Source: Hamadaea tsunoensis DSM 44101
Lineage (GTDB): Bacteria; Actinomycetota; Actinomycetes; Mycobacteriales; Micromonosporaceae
DNA length: 64,000 nucleotides
Direction of reading: 5' to 3'
Assembly: GCF_000428945.1 (NCBI RefSeq)
Contig: NZ_AUAX01000005.1
Coordinates: 124,001-188,000 of the forward strand
Of the stretch, positions 14,471-24,737 are shown in pieces. How positions within the stretch are numbered: position 1 is the first letter of the stretch; the number at the start of each line of letters is the position of its first letter. The notes beneath the pieces are model-generated. The model was given only the letters and a program-made list of their open reading frames with translations. It searched no databases and was not told where the DNA came from. The translations under genes and the position numbers were made by a program.

Positions 14471-14854
14471 GTGCCCACAATCCAGCAGTTGGTCCGCAAG
14501 GGCCGCCAGGCCAAGACGAGCAAGACCAAGACGCCCGCGCTGAAGGGCAGCCCCCAGCGCCGCGGCGTGTGCACGCGTGTGTACACCACGACTCCCAAGA
14601 AGCCGAACTCGGCGCTGCGCAAGGTCGCCCGCGTCAAGCTCTCGAGCCAGATCGAGGTCACGGCGTACATCCCCGGTGTCGGTCACAACCTGCAGGAGCA
14701 CTCGATCGTGCTCGTCCGCGGCGGTCGTGTGAAGGACCTGCCCGGTGTGCGCTACAAGATCATTCGTGGCTCGCTCGACACGCAGGGCGTCCGTAACCGC
14801 AAGCAGGCACGCAGCCGTTACGGCGCGAAGCTCGTCAAGGATGGGAAGAAGTAA
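14471..14854 (+). CDS. rpsL: 30S ribosomal protein S12 (uS12)
   Basis: S12 is the decoding-centre protein that monitors codon-anticodon geometry. I start it at GTG 14471, giving [12 protein letters not shown] and 127 residues. A longer open frame upstream is leader RNA. K43 in [11 protein letters not shown] and K88 in [12 protein letters not shown] are both wild type, so no streptomycin-resistance change is present. The C-terminus is a few residues longer than in Streptomyces (KLVKDGKK). It is the first gene of str and lies 3 nt before rpsG. Confidence 0.97.
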   Translation: MPTIQQLVRKGRQAKTSKTKTPALKGSPQRRGVCTRVYTTTPKKPNSALRKVARVKLSSQIEVTAYIPGVGHNLQEHSIVLVRGGRVKDLPGVRYKIIRGSLDTQGVRNRKQARSRYGAKLVKDGKK

Positions 14855-14857
14855 GCC

Positions 14858-15328
14858 ATGCCGCGTAAGGGACCCGCACCGCGCCGGCCGCTCATCGCTG
14901 ACCCGGTGTACAACTCGCCCCTCGTGACCCAGCTGGTCAACAAGATCCTGCTGGAGGGCAAGCGCCAGCTCGCCGAGCGCATCGTCTACGGAGCCCTCGA
15001 GGGCTGCCGGGAGAAGACCGGTACCGACCCGGTCGTCACGCTCAAGCGCGCGATGGACAACGTCAAGCCGACCCTCGAGGTCCGCAGCCGCCGTGTCGGT
15101 GGCGCGACCTACCAGGTTCCGGTCGAGGTTCGTCCGGCCCGTGCCACCACGCTGGGCCTGCGCTGGCTGGTGACCTACTCCAAGGCCCGCCGCGAGAAGA
15201 CCATGGTCGAGCGCCTCATGAACGAGCTGCTCGACGCCAGCAACGGCCTCGGTGCCGCCGTCAAGCGGCGCGAGGACACGCACAAGATGGCGGAGTCCAA
15301 CAAGGCCTTCGCTCACTACCGCTGGTAA
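14858..15328 (+). CDS. rpsG: 30S ribosomal protein S7 (uS7)
   Basis: S7 nucleates assembly of the 30S head and contacts E-site tRNA. It is also the usual autogenous regulator of str operons. The 156-residue protein has the standard length and starts [10 protein letters not shown]. It contains the rRNA-binding segments [20 protein letters not shown] and [17 protein letters not shown]. It ends AFAHYRW as in other Actinobacteria. A 12-bp perfect hairpin lies in the 72-nt gap before fusA. Confidence 0.98.
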   Translation: MPRKGPAPRRPLIADPVYNSPLVTQLVNKILLEGKRQLAERIVYGALEGCREKTGTDPVVTLKRAMDNVKPTLEVRSRRVGGATYQVPVEVRPARATTLGLRWLVTYSKARREKTMVERLMNELLDASNGLGAAVKRREDTHKMAESNKAFAHYRW

Positions 15329-15336
15329 GCATCTTC

Positions 15337-15366
15337 CGGGAGCCGGGCTGACCGGCCCGGCTCCCG
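15337..15366 (+). other. Operon-internal hairpin between rpsG and fusA
   Basis: Perfect 12-bp stem 15337-15348/15355-15366 (CGGGAGCCGGGC) with loop TGACCG and no T-run. It resembles the hairpins between rpoB-rpoC, fusA-tuf and rpsD-rpoA. Confidence 0.75.
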
Positions 15367-15400
15367 ACCCTGAGTTACATCTCCTGAAGGGAACTCGAAA

Positions 15401-17497
15401 GTGGCCGCCGCAAACGCCGCGCTCGCCAAGCTCCGCAACATCGGCATCATGGCGCACATCGACGCCGGTAAGACGACCACGACCGAGCGCATTCTGTTCT
15501 ACACCGGTATCACGCACAAGATCGGTGAGGTCCACGAGGGCGCTGCCGTCATGGACTGGATGGAGCAGGAGCAGGAGCGTGGTATCACGATCACTTCCGC
15601 CGCCACCAAGTGCGAGTGGAAGGGTCACGTCATCCAGATCATCGACACGCCCGGCCACGTCGACTTCACGGTCGAGGTCGAGCGGTCGCTGCGGGTCCTC
15701 GACGGTGCGGTGGCCGTTTACGACGGCGTCGCCGGCGTCGAGCCCCAGACCGAGAACGTCTGGCGCCAGGCCGACAAGTACAACGTTCCGCGTATGTGCT
15801 TCGTCAACAAGCTGGACCGTACCGGCGCGGACTTCTTCCGCTGCGTCGACATGATGATCAGCCGCCTGAACGCGACGCCGCTGGTCCTGCAGATCCCGAT
15901 CGGGCTCGAGGGCGACCACATCGGCGTCGTCGACCTGCTGGGCATGCGCGCCCTCACCTGGCGCGGCGAGACCCAGAAGGGCGAGGACTACGCGGTCGAG
16001 GAGATCCCGGCCGACCTGAAGGACTCCGCGGACGAGTGGCGTGTCAAGCTGCTCGAGACGCTGTCCGAGGCGGAAGACTCGATCATGGAGAAGTACCTCG
16101 AGGGTGGCGAGTTCACCGTCGACGAGCTGAAGGCCGCGATCCGTCGCGCCACCATCGCCGGCAAGCTGAACCCGGTCGTCTGCGGTTCCGCGTTCAAGAA
16201 CAAGGGCGTCCAGCCCATGCTCGACGCGGTCGTCGACTTCCTGCCGTCGCCGCTGGACATCCCGGCCATCGAGGGCATCCTCATGGACGGCGAGACCGCG
16301 GCCGAGCGCCACCCCGACGTCAAGGAGCCGTTCTCGGGCCTGGCGTTCAAGGTGCAGACCGACAAGCACCTCGGCAAGCTCACCTACGTCCGGGTCTACT
16401 CGGGCACGGTCGAGTCCGGCACCCAGGTCATCAACTCGACCAAGGACCGCAAGGAGCGGATCGGCAAGATCTACCAGATGCACGCCAACAAGCGCGAAGA
16501 GCGCTCGTCGGCGCAGGCTGGTGACATCATCGCCGTCCAGGGCCTGAAGCAGACCACGACCGGTGACACGCTGTGCGACCCGGCCAACGCGGTGGTCCTC
16601 GAATCGATGACCTTCCCGGAGCCCGTCATCGACGTGGCGATCGAGCCGAAGACCAAGGCCGACCAGGAGAAGCTGGGTGTCGCCATCCAGAAGCTCGCCG
16701 AGGAGGACCCGACCTTCCGCGTCCGCAACGACGAGGAGACGGGCCAGACGGTCATCTCCGGTATGGGCGAGCTCCACCTGGAGATCCTCGTCGACCGGAT
16801 GAAGCGCGAGTTCAACGTCGAGGCGAACGTCGGCAAGCCGCAGGTCGCGTACCGTGAGACCATCCGCCGCACGGTGGAGAAGGTCGAGTACACGCACAAG
16901 AAGCAGACCGGTGGTTCCGGCCAGTACGCGTCGGTCATCATCGGCCTCTCGCCGCTGCCGCTCGACGGGGACGCGACGTACGAGTTCGTCAACGCCGTGA
17001 CCGGTGGCCGCATCCCGAAGGAGTTCATCCCGTCGGTCGACGCCGGTGCGCAGGACGCCATGCAGTACGGCATCCTCGCCGGCTACCCGCTGGTCGGCGT
17101 GAAGATGACCCTGGTGGACGGCAAGTACCACGAGGTCGACTCGTCCGAGATGGCGTTCAAGATCGCCGGTTCGATGGCGCTGAAGGAGGCGGCTCGCAAG
17201 GCCGACCCGGCGCTGCTCGAGCCGATGATGTCCGTTGAGGTCACCACTCCTGAGGAGAACATGGGTGACGTCATCGGAGACCTCAACTCCCGCCGCGGCA
17301 TCATCCAGGCGATGGAGGAGCGCGGCGGTGCCCGCGTCGTCCGCGCCCTCGTGCCGCTGTCGGAGATGTTCGGCTACGTCGGCGACCTGCGGTCGAAGAC
17401 CCAGGGCCGGGCGAGCTACAGCATGCAGTTCGACTCCTACGCCGAGGTTCCTCAGAACGTGGCGAAGGAGATCATCTCGAAGGCCACCGGCGAGTAA
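15401..17497 (+). CDS. fusA: Elongation factor G
   Basis: EF-G is the GTPase that drives ribosomal translocation and, with RRF, recycling. The 698-residue protein starts at GTG 15401 after AAGGGAAC. The P-loop [12 protein letters not shown] is at residues 18-29. DTPGH and NKLDR give the G3 and G4 motifs. Domain II to V features follow, including GGSGQYA near 500 and the C-terminal domain with [16 protein letters not shown]. It is the only EF-G in the window, in its usual place upstream of tuf. Confidence 0.98.
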   Translation: MAAANAALAKLRNIGIMAHIDAGKTTTTERILFYTGITHKIGEVHEGAAVMDWMEQEQERGITITSAATKCEWKGHVIQIIDTPGHVDFTVEVERSLRVLDGAVAVYDGVAGVEPQTENVWRQADKYNVPRMCFVNKLDRTGADFFRCVDMMISRLNATPLVLQIPIGLEGDHIGVVDLLGMRALTWRGETQKGEDYAVEEIPADLKDSADEWRVKLLETLSEAEDSIMEKYLEGGEFTVDELKAAIRRATIAGKLNPVVCGSAFKNKGVQPMLDAVVDFLPSPLDIPAIEGILMDGETAAERHPDVKEPFSGLAFKVQTDKHLGKLTYVRVYSGTVESGTQVINSTKDRKERIGKIYQMHANKREERSSAQAGDIIAVQGLKQTTTGDTLCDPANAVVLESMTFPEPVIDVAIEPKTKADQEKLGVAIQKLAEEDPTFRVRNDEETGQTVISGMGELHLEILVDRMKREFNVEANVGKPQVAYRETIRRTVEKVEYTHKKQTGGSGQYASVIIGLSPLPLDGDATYEFVNAVTGGRIPKEFIPSVDAGAQDAMQYGILAGYPLVGVKMTLVDGKYHEVDSSEMAFKIAGSMALKEAARKADPALLEPMMSVEVTTPEENMGDVIGDLNSRRGIIQAMEERGGARVVRALVPLSEMFGYVGDLRSKTQGRASYSMQFDSYAEVPQNVAKEIISKATGE

Positions 17498-17520
17498 TCG
17501 CCCGCCAGCCATACGAGAAC

Positions 17521-17549
17521 GCCTGGCTGACCGTCACGGTCAGCCAGGC
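17521..17549 (+). other. Operon-internal hairpin between fusA and tuf
   Basis: Perfect 13-bp stem 17521-17533/17537-17549 (GCCTGGCTGACCG) with a 3-nt loop, in a 123-bp gap. No T-run follows. It may attenuate fusA read-through or protect tuf mRNA; this is inferred. Confidence 0.75.
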
Positions 17550-17620
17550 GGCCAGGAGAAGTCCAAAGCGCCTCGGGGCGCCGTCGGGCGTACGAACCAA
17601 CAGTCCACAGGAGGACACCA

Positions 17621-18814
17621 GTGGCGAAGGCGAAGTTCGAGCGGACTAAGCCGCACGTCAACATCGGCACCATTGGTCATATCGACCACGGTAAGACGAC
17701 GCTGACGGCGGCCATCACGAAGGTCCTGCACGACAAGTACCCGAACCTGAACCCCTACACGCCGTTCGACGAGATCGACAAGGCGCCGGAGGAGAAGGCT
17801 CGTGGTATCACGATCTCGATCGCGCACGTCGAGTACCAGACCGAGTCGCGGCACTACGCGCACGTCGACTGCCCCGGTCACGCCGACTACATCAAGAACA
17901 TGATCACCGGTGCCGCCCAGATGGACGGCGCGATCCTGGTGGTCGCCGCGACCGACGGCCCGATGCCGCAGACCAAGGAGCACGTGCTCCTGGCCCGCCA
18001 GGTCGGCGTTCCGTACATCGTCGTGGCGCTGAACAAGTCGGACATGGTGGACGACGAGGAGCTTCTCGACCTCGTGGAGCTCGAGGTCCGCGAGCTGCTG
18101 AGCACCTACGAGTTCCCCGGCGACGACGTCCCGGTGGTTCGCGTGTCGGCGCTCAAGGCGCTCGAGGGCGACGCGACCTGGTCGGCCAAGCTGCTCGAGC
18201 TGATGGACGCGGTCGACACCGCGATCCCGCAGCCCGAGCGTGAGACCGAGAAGCCGTTCCTCATGCCCGTCGAGGACGTGTTCACGATCACCGGTCGTGG
18301 CACCGTCGTCACCGGTCGTGTCGAGCGCGGCGTGCTGCTCCCGAACGAGGATGTCGAGATCATCGGCATCAAGGAGAAGTCGCTCAAGACCAAGGTCACC
18401 GCGATCGAGATGTTCCGCAAGACTCTCGATGACGCGCGCGCCGGAGAGAACGTCGGTCTCCTGCTCCGCGGTATCAAGCGCGAGGAGGTCGAGCGCGGTC
18501 AGGTCGTCATCAAGCCGGGTACGACCACCCCGCACACGGAGTTCGAGGCGACGGTCTACATCCTCTCCAAGGAGGAGGGCGGCCGCCACACCCCGTTCTT
18601 CCAGAACTACCGTCCGCAGTTCTACTTCCGTACCACGGACGTCACCGGCGTCGTCACGCTGCCCGAGGGCACCGAGATGGTCATGCCCGGCGACACCACC
18701 AACATGACGGTGGCGCTGATCCAGCCCATCGCCATGGAGGAGAGCCTGCGGTTCGCGATCCGTGAGGGTGGCCGCACCGTCGGCGCCGGCCGGGTCGTCA
18801 AGATCCTGAAGTAA
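17621..18814 (+). CDS. tuf: Elongation factor Tu
   Basis: EF-Tu delivers aminoacyl-tRNA to the ribosome as a GTP complex. Of 397 residues, the P-loop GHIDHGKTT is at 19-27. DCPGH, NKSDM and SALKA give G3, G4 and G5. The beta-barrel domains carry GRGTVVTGR and FRTTDVTG. The start is GTG 17621 after a clear AGGAGG. Residues linked to kirromycin and GE2270 resistance (the FAIREGG and LLRGIKREE regions) look wild type. A hairpin terminator ends the operon at 18858. Confidence 0.98.
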   Translation: MAKAKFERTKPHVNIGTIGHIDHGKTTLTAAITKVLHDKYPNLNPYTPFDEIDKAPEEKARGITISIAHVEYQTESRHYAHVDCPGHADYIKNMITGAAQMDGAILVVAATDGPMPQTKEHVLLARQVGVPYIVVALNKSDMVDDEELLDLVELEVRELLSTYEFPGDDVPVVRVSALKALEGDATWSAKLLELMDAVDTAIPQPERETEKPFLMPVEDVFTITGRGTVVTGRVERGVLLPNEDVEIIGIKEKSLKTKVTAIEMFRKTLDDARAGENVGLLLRGIKREEVERGQVVIKPGTTTPHTEFEATVYILSKEEGGRHTPFFQNYRPQFYFRTTDVTGVVTLPEGTEMVMPGDTTNMTVALIQPIAMEESLRFAIREGGRTVGAGRVVKILK

Positions 18815-18822
18815 TCTGCTGA

Positions 18823-18858
18823 ATCGGGCGCCCTGCCTGCGAAGGTGGGGCGCCCGAT
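18823..18858 (+). terminator. str operon terminator
   Basis: Perfect 11-bp stem ATCGGGCGCCC/GGGCGCCCGAT with a 14-nt loop just after tuf. There is no T-run, as is common in actinobacterial terminators. Confidence 0.7.
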
Positions 18859-18910
18859 CCGCATGTTCGGCCTTATAGCGAGGCCGGTGAGTGAGACCGG
18901 GCACCCCGAT

Positions 18911-18940
18911 TTCACATACCCGCACCTCGTACGGCATAAT
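18911..18940 (+). promoter_or_regulatory. rpsJ (S10 operon) promoter
   Basis: TTCACA and CATAAT with an 18-bp spacer. The expected start is near 18947, leaving a 322-nt leader. Confidence 0.65.
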
Positions 18941-19116
18941 GAACAGGTTGCGTTGCGGCCGGTAGACCTTGCACTTCAGCGGGGTCGGCACCGGTCACTG
19001 CGGGACTCACGAGCAAGTCGTGGGTGTCGCCCAGCCCCGGCAGCGCGGGCGTGACGTTTGCCAGGTCAAACCGCTTCCATGTGGTGAATATGCATGGGTA
19101 AGGCGTGGCCTGGCGC

Positions 19117-19184
19117 GCGACACGCCCGACCGCGGGGGTCGGATGGACCAGCCGGAGGCTCTCATCAGAGCAGCTCGGACGGGT
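19117..19184 (+). promoter_or_regulatory. Shared ribosomal leader element, copy in rpsJ leader
   Basis: Positions 19117-19143 match the rpsL leader exactly over 27 nt. GGACGGGT follows at 19177-19184. Surrounding leader sequence is unrelated, so the conservation is local. Confidence 0.7.
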
Positions 19185-19268
19185 TGACAAGAAGAGAGCG
19201 GACGGCCATCACCGCCGGCGGACACACTCCGGCGAGGGTCACAACGAGAGAAGGAAACAGAAGCCACC

Positions 19269-19577
19269 ATGGCGGGACAGAAGATCCGCATCCGGCTCAA
19301 GGCCTACGACCACGAGGTTGTCGACTCCTCGGCGCGCAAGATCGTCGAGACGGTGACTCGTACGGGCGCTCAGGTCGCGGGCCCGGTGCCGCTGCCCACG
19401 GAGATCAACCGCTTCTGCGTGATCCGCTCGCCGCACAAGTACAAGGACTCGCGCGAGCACTTCGAGATGCGCACGCACAAGCGTCTGATCGACATCATCG
19501 ACCCGACCCCCAAGACGGTCGACTCGCTCATGCGTCTCGACCTGCCGGCAGGCGTCGACATCGAGATCAAGCTGTAG
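19269..19577 (+). CDS. rpsJ: 30S ribosomal protein S10 (uS10)
   Basis: S10 is part of the 30S head and, as NusE, of antitermination complexes with NusB. The 102-residue protein has standard length. It has the conserved [14 protein letters not shown] start, the loop around [16 protein letters not shown] that contacts 16S rRNA, and the [28 protein letters not shown] end. The ATG follows GAAGGAAACAGAAGCCACC. It is the first gene of the S10 operon and lies 13 nt before rplC. Confidence 0.98.
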
Positions 19578-19590
19578 GGACCGGACACTC

Positions 19591-20247
19591 ATGGACAGGC
19601 AAGTTAAGGGCCTCCTGGGCGCCAAGCTGGGCATGACCCAGCTGTGGGACAACAACAAGGTCGTACCGGTGACGGTCGTCGAGGTCAGCCCGAACGTGGT
19701 GACCCAAATCCGCACCCTCGACACGGACGGCTACTCCGCGGTTCAGCTGGCGTACGGCGCCATCGACCCGCGTAAGGCCAACAAGCCGCGCGCCGGCCAC
19801 TTCGCCAAGGCGAGCGTCGCCCCGCGCCGGCACATCGTCGAGCTGCGTACCGTCGACGCGGGTGAGTACACGCTGGGCCAGGAGCTCACCGTGGACACCT
19901 TCGCCGCGGGCCAGGCCATCGACGTGACGGGCAAGACCAAGGGCAAGGGCTTCGCGGGTGTGATGAAGCGTCACGGCTTCCACGGCCTCAAGTCCTCGCA
20001 CGGTGTCGAGCGCAAGCACCGCTCGCCCGGCTCCATCGGCGCCTGCGCGACCCCCGGTCGCGTCTTCAAGGGCGTACGCATGGCCGGCCGCATGGGTGGT
20101 GTGCGTTTCACCGCTCAGGGCCTCACCGTTCAGGCGGTGGACGTAGAGAACAACCTGCTGCTCGTGCGCGGCGCCATCCCGGGCCCCAAGGGCGCGCTGG
20201 TGCTGGTCCGTTCGGCGGCGAAGCTGAAGAAGGGTGGTGCGAAGTGA
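19591..20247 (+). CDS. rplC: 50S ribosomal protein L3 (uL3)
   Basis: L3 is an early-assembly 23S rRNA-binding protein whose long central loop reaches the peptidyl transferase centre. The 218-residue protein starts [19 protein letters not shown]. The loop segment [13 protein letters not shown] to [15 protein letters not shown] is at about residues 115-165. No unusual substitution was noted in the loop that confers pleuromutilin resistance elsewhere. Its stop overlaps the rplD start by 4 nt (GTGA). Confidence 0.98.
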   Translation: MDRQVKGLLGAKLGMTQLWDNNKVVPVTVVEVSPNVVTQIRTLDTDGYSAVQLAYGAIDPRKANKPRAGHFAKASVAPRRHIVELRTVDAGEYTLGQELTVDTFAAGQAIDVTGKTKGKGFAGVMKRHGFHGLKSSHGVERKHRSPGSIGACATPGRVFKGVRMAGRMGGVRFTAQGLTVQAVDVENNLLLVRGAIPGPKGALVLVRSAAKLKKGGAK

Positions 20248-20897
20248 CCGCGGTTGACGTCATCGGCGTCGATGGTGCCGCTGCCGGTTCGGTTGAGCTG
20301 CCCGGCGACATCTTCGACGTGCAGGCCAACATTCCGCTGATGCACCAGGTCGTGGTGGCGCAGCTCGCCGCCAAGCGCCAGGGTACGCACAAGGCCAAGC
20401 GCCGGGGCGAGGTCTCCGGTGGTGGCCGTAAGCCGTACAAGCAGAAGGGCACCGGCCGCGCCCGTCAGGGCTCGACCCGTGCACCGCAGTTCGCCGGCGG
20501 TGGTGTGGTCCACGGTCCCGTGCCGCGTGACTACTCGCAGCGGACCCCGAAGAAGATGAAGGCCGCCGCCCTGCGTGGCGCCCTGTCGGACCGGGCCCGC
20601 GAGAGCCGCGTCCACGTGGTGGAGGCGTTCGTGAACGGGGAGACCCCGTCGACGAAGGCCGCGATCGCCACGCTGAAGGCGGTCGGCATCGAGGCCGAGA
20701 AGACGCTCGTCGTCCTCGGCACGGATGACGAACTGAACTGGATCAGCCTGCGTAACCTGCCGCTGGTGCACCTGATCGAGGCCGGCCAGCTCAACACCTA
20801 CGACGTACTCGTCGCAGACCACGTGGTCTTCACGAAGGACGCCCTCGAGGAGTTCCTCGGCGTACGCGTCGCGGGCACCGAGGAGGGTGACAAGTGA
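20244..20897 (+). CDS. rplD: 50S ribosomal protein L4 (uL4)
   Basis: L4 binds 23S rRNA domain I and lines the exit tunnel with its extended loop. It is the autogenous repressor of S10 operons in some bacteria. Of 217 residues, the loop [20 protein letters not shown] at about 52-71 is intact, so there is no macrolide-resistance deletion. The GTG start overlaps the rplC stop (GTGA), and the stop overlaps rplW the same way, indicating translational coupling. Confidence 0.98.
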   Translation: MTAVDVIGVDGAAAGSVELPGDIFDVQANIPLMHQVVVAQLAAKRQGTHKAKRRGEVSGGGRKPYKQKGTGRARQGSTRAPQFAGGGVVHGPVPRDYSQRTPKKMKAAALRGALSDRARESRVHVVEAFVNGETPSTKAAIATLKAVGIEAEKTLVVLGTDDELNWISLRNLPLVHLIEAGQLNTYDVLVADHVVFTKDALEEFLGVRVAGTEEGDK

Positions 20898-21199
20898 CCA
20901 CCATCGCCGACCCGCGCGACATCATCGTCGCCCCGGTCGTCTCCGAGAAGAGCTACAGCGAGCTCACCCGCAACTGGTACACGTTCCTCGTGCACCCGGA
21001 TGCGAACAAGACCGCTATCAAGATCGCGATCGAGCAGATCTTCAACGTGCGCGTACTGACCGTGAACACGCTCAACCGTGAGGGCAAGCGCAAGCGCACC
21101 CGCAACGGTGGCTACGGCCAGCGCAAGGCGACCAAGCGCGCGATGGTGAAGCTCGCCGACGGAGACCGCATTGAGGTCTTCGGCGGACCGGTGAGCTGA
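20894..21199 (+). CDS. rplW: 50S ribosomal protein L23 (uL23)
   Basis: L23 sits at the tunnel exit and docks trigger factor, SRP and the translocon. The 101-residue protein starts at GTG with a 4-nt overlap with rplD. It carries the family block [16 protein letters not shown] and [20 protein letters not shown]. The basic loop [21 protein letters not shown] contacts rRNA. The 12-nt gap to rplB carries a ribosome binding site (GAGGGG). Confidence 0.98.
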   Translation: MTTIADPRDIIVAPVVSEKSYSELTRNWYTFLVHPDANKTAIKIAIEQIFNVRVLTVNTLNREGKRKRTRNGGYGQRKATKRAMVKLADGDRIEVFGGPVS

Positions 21200-21211
21200 G
21201 GGGCATAGACA

Positions 21212-22051
21212 ATGGCTATTCGTAAGTACAAGCCGACGACGCCGGGCCGCCGTGGCTCCAGTGTCGCCGACTTCGCGGAGATCACCCGGTCCACCCCGGA
21301 GAAGTCGCTGGTCGTGCCGCTGCCCAAGAAGGGCGGCCGCAACGTCCACGGCCGGATCACCACCCGGCACCAGGGCGGCGGCCACAAGCGCCAGTACCGC
21401 CTGATCGACTTCAAGCGGGTGGACAAGGACGGCATCCCGGCCAAGGTCGCGCACATCGAGTACGACCCCAACCGGACCGCCCGTATCGCCCTGCTGCACT
21501 ACGCCGACGGCGAGAAGCGCTACATCCTCGCGCCGAAGGACCTCAAGCAGGGTGACCCGATCGAGTCGGGTCCGGGCGCGGACATCAAGCCGGGCAACAA
21601 CCTGCCGCTGCGCAACATCCCGGTCGGCACCACGATCCACGGTGTGGAGCTGCGTCCGGGCGGCGGCGCGAAGCTGGCCCGCTCGGCCGGCGTCGGCATC
21701 CAGCTGCTGGGCCGCGAGGACGACTACGCCACGCTGCGTATGCCGTCGGGTGAGATCCGCAAGGTGGACGTCCGCTGCCGGGCGACCGTCGGCGAGATCG
21801 GCAACGCCGAGCAGTCCAACATCAACTGGGGCAAGGCCGGCCGTATGCGGTGGAAGGGCAAGCGCCCGACCGTCCGTGGTGTGGCGATGAACCCGATCGA
21901 CCACCCGCACGGTGGTGGTGAGGGTAAGACCTCCGGTGGTCGTCACCCGGTCAACCCGCAGGGTAAGCCCGAGGGCCGCACCCGTCGTAAGGGTCAGGCG
22001 AGCGACAAGCTGATCGTCCGCCGACGTTACGCCACGCGTAAGCGCGGCTGA
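21212..22051 (+). CDS. rplB: 50S ribosomal protein L2 (uL2)
   Basis: L2 is a primary 23S rRNA binder required for subunit joining and peptidyl transferase activity. The 279-residue protein starts [17 protein letters not shown]. It has the OB-like and SH3-like core with [17 protein letters not shown]. The conserved C-terminal [13 protein letters not shown] near residues 230-242 includes the His that lies near the catalytic centre. Length is standard. Confidence 0.98.
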   Translation: MAIRKYKPTTPGRRGSSVADFAEITRSTPEKSLVVPLPKKGGRNVHGRITTRHQGGGHKRQYRLIDFKRVDKDGIPAKVAHIEYDPNRTARIALLHYADGEKRYILAPKDLKQGDPIESGPGADIKPGNNLPLRNIPVGTTIHGVELRPGGGAKLARSAGVGIQLLGREDDYATLRMPSGEIRKVDVRCRATVGEIGNAEQSNINWGKAGRMRWKGKRPTVRGVAMNPIDHPHGGGEGKTSGGRHPVNPQGKPEGRTRRKGQASDKLIVRRRYATRKRG

Positions 22052-22064
22052 GGAAGGTAACGAG

Positions 22065-22346
22065 ATGCCACGCAGCCTGAAGAAGGGCCCGTTCATCGAC
22101 GACCACCTGCTCAAGAAGGTGGAAGCGCAGAACGAGAAGGGCTCCAAGAACGTCATCAAGACCTGGTCGCGTCGCTCCACGATCATCCCCGACATGCTCG
22201 GGCACACGATCGCGGTGCACGACGGGCGCAAGCACGTCCCGGTCTTCGTGAGTGAGGCAATGGTCGGGCACAAGCTCGGCGAGTTCGCGCTGACCCGCAC
22301 GTTCAAGGGTCACGAGAAGGACGACCGGAAGAGCCGCCGTCGCTGA
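22065..22346 (+). CDS. rpsS: 30S ribosomal protein S19 (uS19)
   Basis: S19 is a 30S head protein that pairs with S13 at the intersubunit bridge. The 93-residue protein of standard length starts [15 protein letters not shown]. It contains [31 protein letters not shown] and ends in the basic tail DDRKSRRR. It lies 13 nt after rplB and 33 nt before rplV. Confidence 0.98.
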   Translation: MPRSLKKGPFIDDHLLKKVEAQNEKGSKNVIKTWSRRSTIIPDMLGHTIAVHDGRKHVPVFVSEAMVGHKLGEFALTRTFKGHEKDDRKSRRR

Positions 22347-22379
22347 CGGTGGACCGTTAAGGAACCAGGGGAATACACG

Positions 22380-22841
22380 ATGCCTACGAAGGACGCGCAG
22401 GCGCCCGGTGCCCGGGCCGTTGCCCGCCACGTGCGCTTGTCCGCCACCAAGGCGCGCCGTGTGGTCAACCTCGTTCGCGGTCTACCCGCGAAGGAGGCCC
22501 TCACGGTGCTGCAGTTCGCGCCGCAGGCCGCCAGCGAGCCCGTCTACAAGGTGCTGGCGAGCGCTATCGCGAACGCCGAGAACAACGAGCGGCTCGACCC
22601 GGAAGCGCTCCTCGTGAGCGCGGCCTACGTCGACGAGGGCCCGACGCTGAAGCGGTTCCGGCCGCGGGCGCAGGGTCGCGCGTACCGGATCCGCAAGCGG
22701 ACCTGCCACATCACCATCGAGGTGGAGGCGGTCGCGCCGCGTACCCCGGCCCGCGCAGCGAAGAAGGCTACGCCCGCCAAGGCCACGCCGGCGAAGGCGG
22801 CCGCCAAGGCTGAGGCCGCCGAGCAGGAGGAGACCGAGTAA
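22380..22841 (+). CDS. rplV: 50S ribosomal protein L22 (uL22)
   Basis: L22 lines the exit tunnel and contacts all 23S domains. The 153-residue protein has a normal core to about residue 118 with [20 protein letters not shown]. The tunnel hairpin [18 protein letters not shown] is intact. An Ala/Lys/Pro/Thr-rich C-terminal tail ending EAAEQEETE extends it; such low-complexity tails are common in high-GC Actinobacteria. The stop overlaps the rpsC start by one base. Confidence 0.97.
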   Translation: MPTKDAQAPGARAVARHVRLSATKARRVVNLVRGLPAKEALTVLQFAPQAASEPVYKVLASAIANAENNERLDPEALLVSAAYVDEGPTLKRFRPRAQGRAYRIRKRTCHITIEVEAVAPRTPARAAKKATPAKATPAKAAAKAEAAEQEETE

Positions 22842-23680
22842 TGGGTCAGAAAGTTCACCCGACCGGATTCCGGCTCGGCATCTCGACCGACTGGAAGTCG
22901 CGCTGGTTCGCGGACAAGCTCTACAAGGACTACATCGGCGAGGATGTCAAGATCCGCAAGATGATGTCCAAGGGCCTCGAGCGCGCCGGCATCTCCAAGG
23001 TGGAGATCGAGCGCACCCGTGACAAGGTGCGCGTCGACATCCACACCGCCCGCCCGGGCATCGTCATCGGCCGTAAGGGTGCCGAGGCCGAGCGTCTGCG
23101 GGGCGAGCTGGAGAAGCTCACCGGCAAGCAGGTGCAGCTGAACATCCTCGAGGTGAAGAACCCCGAGTCGGACGCGCAGCTGGTGTCGCAGGGCGTCGCC
23201 GAGCAGCTGTCCAGCCGGGTCAGCTTCCGTCGGGCGATGCGCAAGTCGATGCAGTCGGCGATGAAGAACCCGATCGTGCGGGGCATCCGGGTGCAGGTCT
23301 CCGGCCGTCTCGGCGGCGCGGAGATGAGCCGCACGGAGTTCTACCGTGAGGGTCGCGTTCCGCTGCACACGCTGCGGGCCAACATCGAGTACGGCTTCTT
23401 CGAGGCGCGTACGACCTTCGGCCGGATCGGCGTGAAGGTCTGGATCTACAAGGGTGACGCCGTCCCGGGCCGTGAGGCCCTGGCGGACGCAGGCGCAGCG
23501 CGCCCGCGTCGTGAGCGGGCCGACCGTCCGGAGCGGCCTCGCCGCACCCGGTCGGGTTCGTCCGGCACCACCGCGGGTGGCACCGAGGCCGGCCGTGCGG
23601 CCGCCGCGGCCGCCGCCACCACGGAGAGCACCACCGAGGCGGCTGTCGAGGCCGCGCCGGTGCAGACGCAGGAGGGCTGA
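22841..23680 (+). CDS. rpsC: 30S ribosomal protein S3 (uS3)
   Basis: S3 forms part of the mRNA entry channel and helicase activity. The 279-residue protein starts [14 protein letters not shown]. It contains the KH domain with [22 protein letters not shown] near residues 71-92. The C-terminal S3 domain [17 protein letters not shown] follows. From about residue 220 a basic then Ala/Thr-rich tail extends the protein past the usual bacterial length, as in other Actinobacteria. Confidence 0.97.
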   Translation: MGQKVHPTGFRLGISTDWKSRWFADKLYKDYIGEDVKIRKMMSKGLERAGISKVEIERTRDKVRVDIHTARPGIVIGRKGAEAERLRGELEKLTGKQVQLNILEVKNPESDAQLVSQGVAEQLSSRVSFRRAMRKSMQSAMKNPIVRGIRVQVSGRLGGAEMSRTEFYREGRVPLHTLRANIEYGFFEARTTFGRIGVKVWIYKGDAVPGREALADAGAARPRRERADRPERPRRTRSGSSGTTAGGTEAGRAAAAAAATTESTTEAAVEAAPVQTQEG

Positions 23681-23683
23681 TCA

Positions 23684-24109
23684 ATGCTGGTGCCGCGTAA
23701 GCCCCCGAAGGGCTTCCGTAAGCCGCACCACCCGTCGCGCAGTGGCGCGTCGAAGGGCGGCAACCGGGTGGCGTTCGGCGAGTTCGGCATTCAGGCGCTG
23801 GAATCGGCATACGTCACCAACCGCCAGATCGAGGCGGCGCGTATCGCGATGACCCGGCACATTCGTCGTGGCGGCAAGGTCTGGATCAACATCTTCCCGG
23901 ACCAGGCCCTCACGAAGAAGCCTGCCGAGACCCGGATGGGTTCCGGTAAGGGCTCGCCGGAGTGGTGGGTCTCGAACGTCAAGCCGGGCCGGATTCTCTT
24001 CGAGATGACGTTCCCGAACGAGGCGATCGCGCGTGAGGCGATGCGTCGCGCGATCCACAAGCTGCCGATGAAGTGCCGCATCGTGACGCGTGAAGTGGGT
24101 GAGGCGTGA
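23684..24109 (+). CDS. rplP: 50S ribosomal protein L16 (uL16)
   Basis: L16 binds near the A-site tRNA elbow and the peptidyl transferase centre. The 141-residue protein starts [21 protein letters not shown]. It carries [27 protein letters not shown], and the loop [14 protein letters not shown] holds the conserved Arg-Met-Gly-x-Gly-Lys. The stop overlaps the rpmC ATG (TGATG). Confidence 0.98.
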   Translation: MLVPRKPPKGFRKPHHPSRSGASKGGNRVAFGEFGIQALESAYVTNRQIEAARIAMTRHIRRGGKVWINIFPDQALTKKPAETRMGSGKGSPEWWVSNVKPGRILFEMTFPNEAIAREAMRRAIHKLPMKCRIVTREVGEA

Positions 24110-24339
24110 TGGCGGCCGGACTGAAGTCTGCTGAGCTGCGTGAACTCTCCGGCGAGGAGCTGGTCACCAAGCTGCGGGAGGCCAAGGCGGAGCTGTTCAA
24201 CCTCCGCGTGCAGGGTGCGACCGGGCAGCTGGACAACAACAAGCGGCTGCAGGTCATCCGCAAGGACATCGCCCGGATCTACACGATCATGCGTGAGCGC
24301 GAGCTGGGTCTCTCGGCCGCGCCGACTGAGGTGGCGTAA
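24109..24339 (+). CDS. rpmC: 50S ribosomal protein L29 (uL29)
   Basis: L29 is a small helical protein at the tunnel exit beside L23. I start it at ATG 24109, overlapping the rplP stop by one base, giving 76 residues ([18 protein letters not shown]). The GTG 3 nt upstream is the alternative. The conserved helix pair includes [23 protein letters not shown] and [15 protein letters not shown]. Confidence 0.96.
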   Translation: MAAGLKSAELRELSGEELVTKLREAKAELFNLRVQGATGQLDNNKRLQVIRKDIARIYTIMRERELGLSAAPTEVA

Positions 24340-24344
24340 ACAAC

Positions 24345-24623
24345 ATGAGCGAGACCAACGAGAACGTTGTCGCGCGGACCTCGCGTAAGGTGCGTGAGGG
24401 CCTCGTCGTCAGCGACAAGATGGACAAGACCGTCGTGGTCGCCGTCGAGGACCGGGTCAAGCACCCGCTCTACGGCAAGGTGCTGCGGCGCACGAGCAAG
24501 CTGAAGGCGCACGACGAGCAGAACGCGTGCGGCATCGGCGACCGCGTCCTCCTGATGGAGACCCGTCCGCTGTCCGCCACCAAGCGGTGGCGGGTCGTGG
24601 AGATCCTTGAGAGGGCCAAGTAA
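24345..24623 (+). CDS. rpsQ: 30S ribosomal protein S17 (uS17)
   Basis: S17 is an OB-fold primary binder of 16S rRNA. The 92-residue protein has a short variable N-terminus (about 15 residues). The family block [28 protein letters not shown] follows, then the conserved [21 protein letters not shown]. It lies 5 nt after rpmC. A 114-bp gap with a long imperfect hairpin separates it from rplN, the usual S10/spc boundary. Confidence 0.97.
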   Translation: MSETNENVVARTSRKVREGLVVSDKMDKTVVVAVEDRVKHPLYGKVLRRTSKLKAHDEQNACGIGDRVLLMETRPLSATKRWRVVEILERAK

Positions 24624-24632
24624 CAGACCGCC

Positions 24633-24675
24633 TGCGTCGGTGCGGGTTCGGGGTGACAACCCCGGCCCGCGCCGA
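24633..24675 (+). other. Hairpin at the S10/spc boundary (rpsQ-rplN)
   Basis: GTCGGTGCGGG and CGGGG pair with CCCCG and CCCGCGCCGA around a short loop TGACAA, with one G-U pair and a small bulge. No T-run follows. It may be a partial terminator or processing site where the S10 operon passes into spc. Confidence 0.55.
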
Positions 24676-24737
24676 TGTGGACCAAGTTCCGCCAAGCTCC
24701 GGTACGCCGGAGAACTGGCAGACATACAGGAGTTGAC

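Larger units (their letters stand above)
18859..19268. promoter_or_regulatory. Intergenic region with S10 operon promoter and leader
   Basis: About 410 bp without a gene. It contains TTCACA-18-CATAAT at 18911-18940 as promoter, a leader of over 300 nt with the shared 27-nt element, and the rpsJ ribosome binding site (GAAGGA). Apart from the leader element I recognise no known riboswitch. Confidence 0.65.

Noticed and set aside
14471-14854. Streptomycin-resistance changes in S12
   Set aside because: K43 and K88 are wild type.
14240-17512. A 1090-codon minus-strand open frame across rpsL, rpsG and fusA
   Set aside because: Same codon-bias shadow, no start signals, no recognisable domain.
17621-18814. 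Elfamycin-resistance changes in EF-Tu that would suggest an antibiotic producer
   Set aside because: The regions around [13 protein letters not shown] and LLRGIKREE match sensitive EF-Tu.
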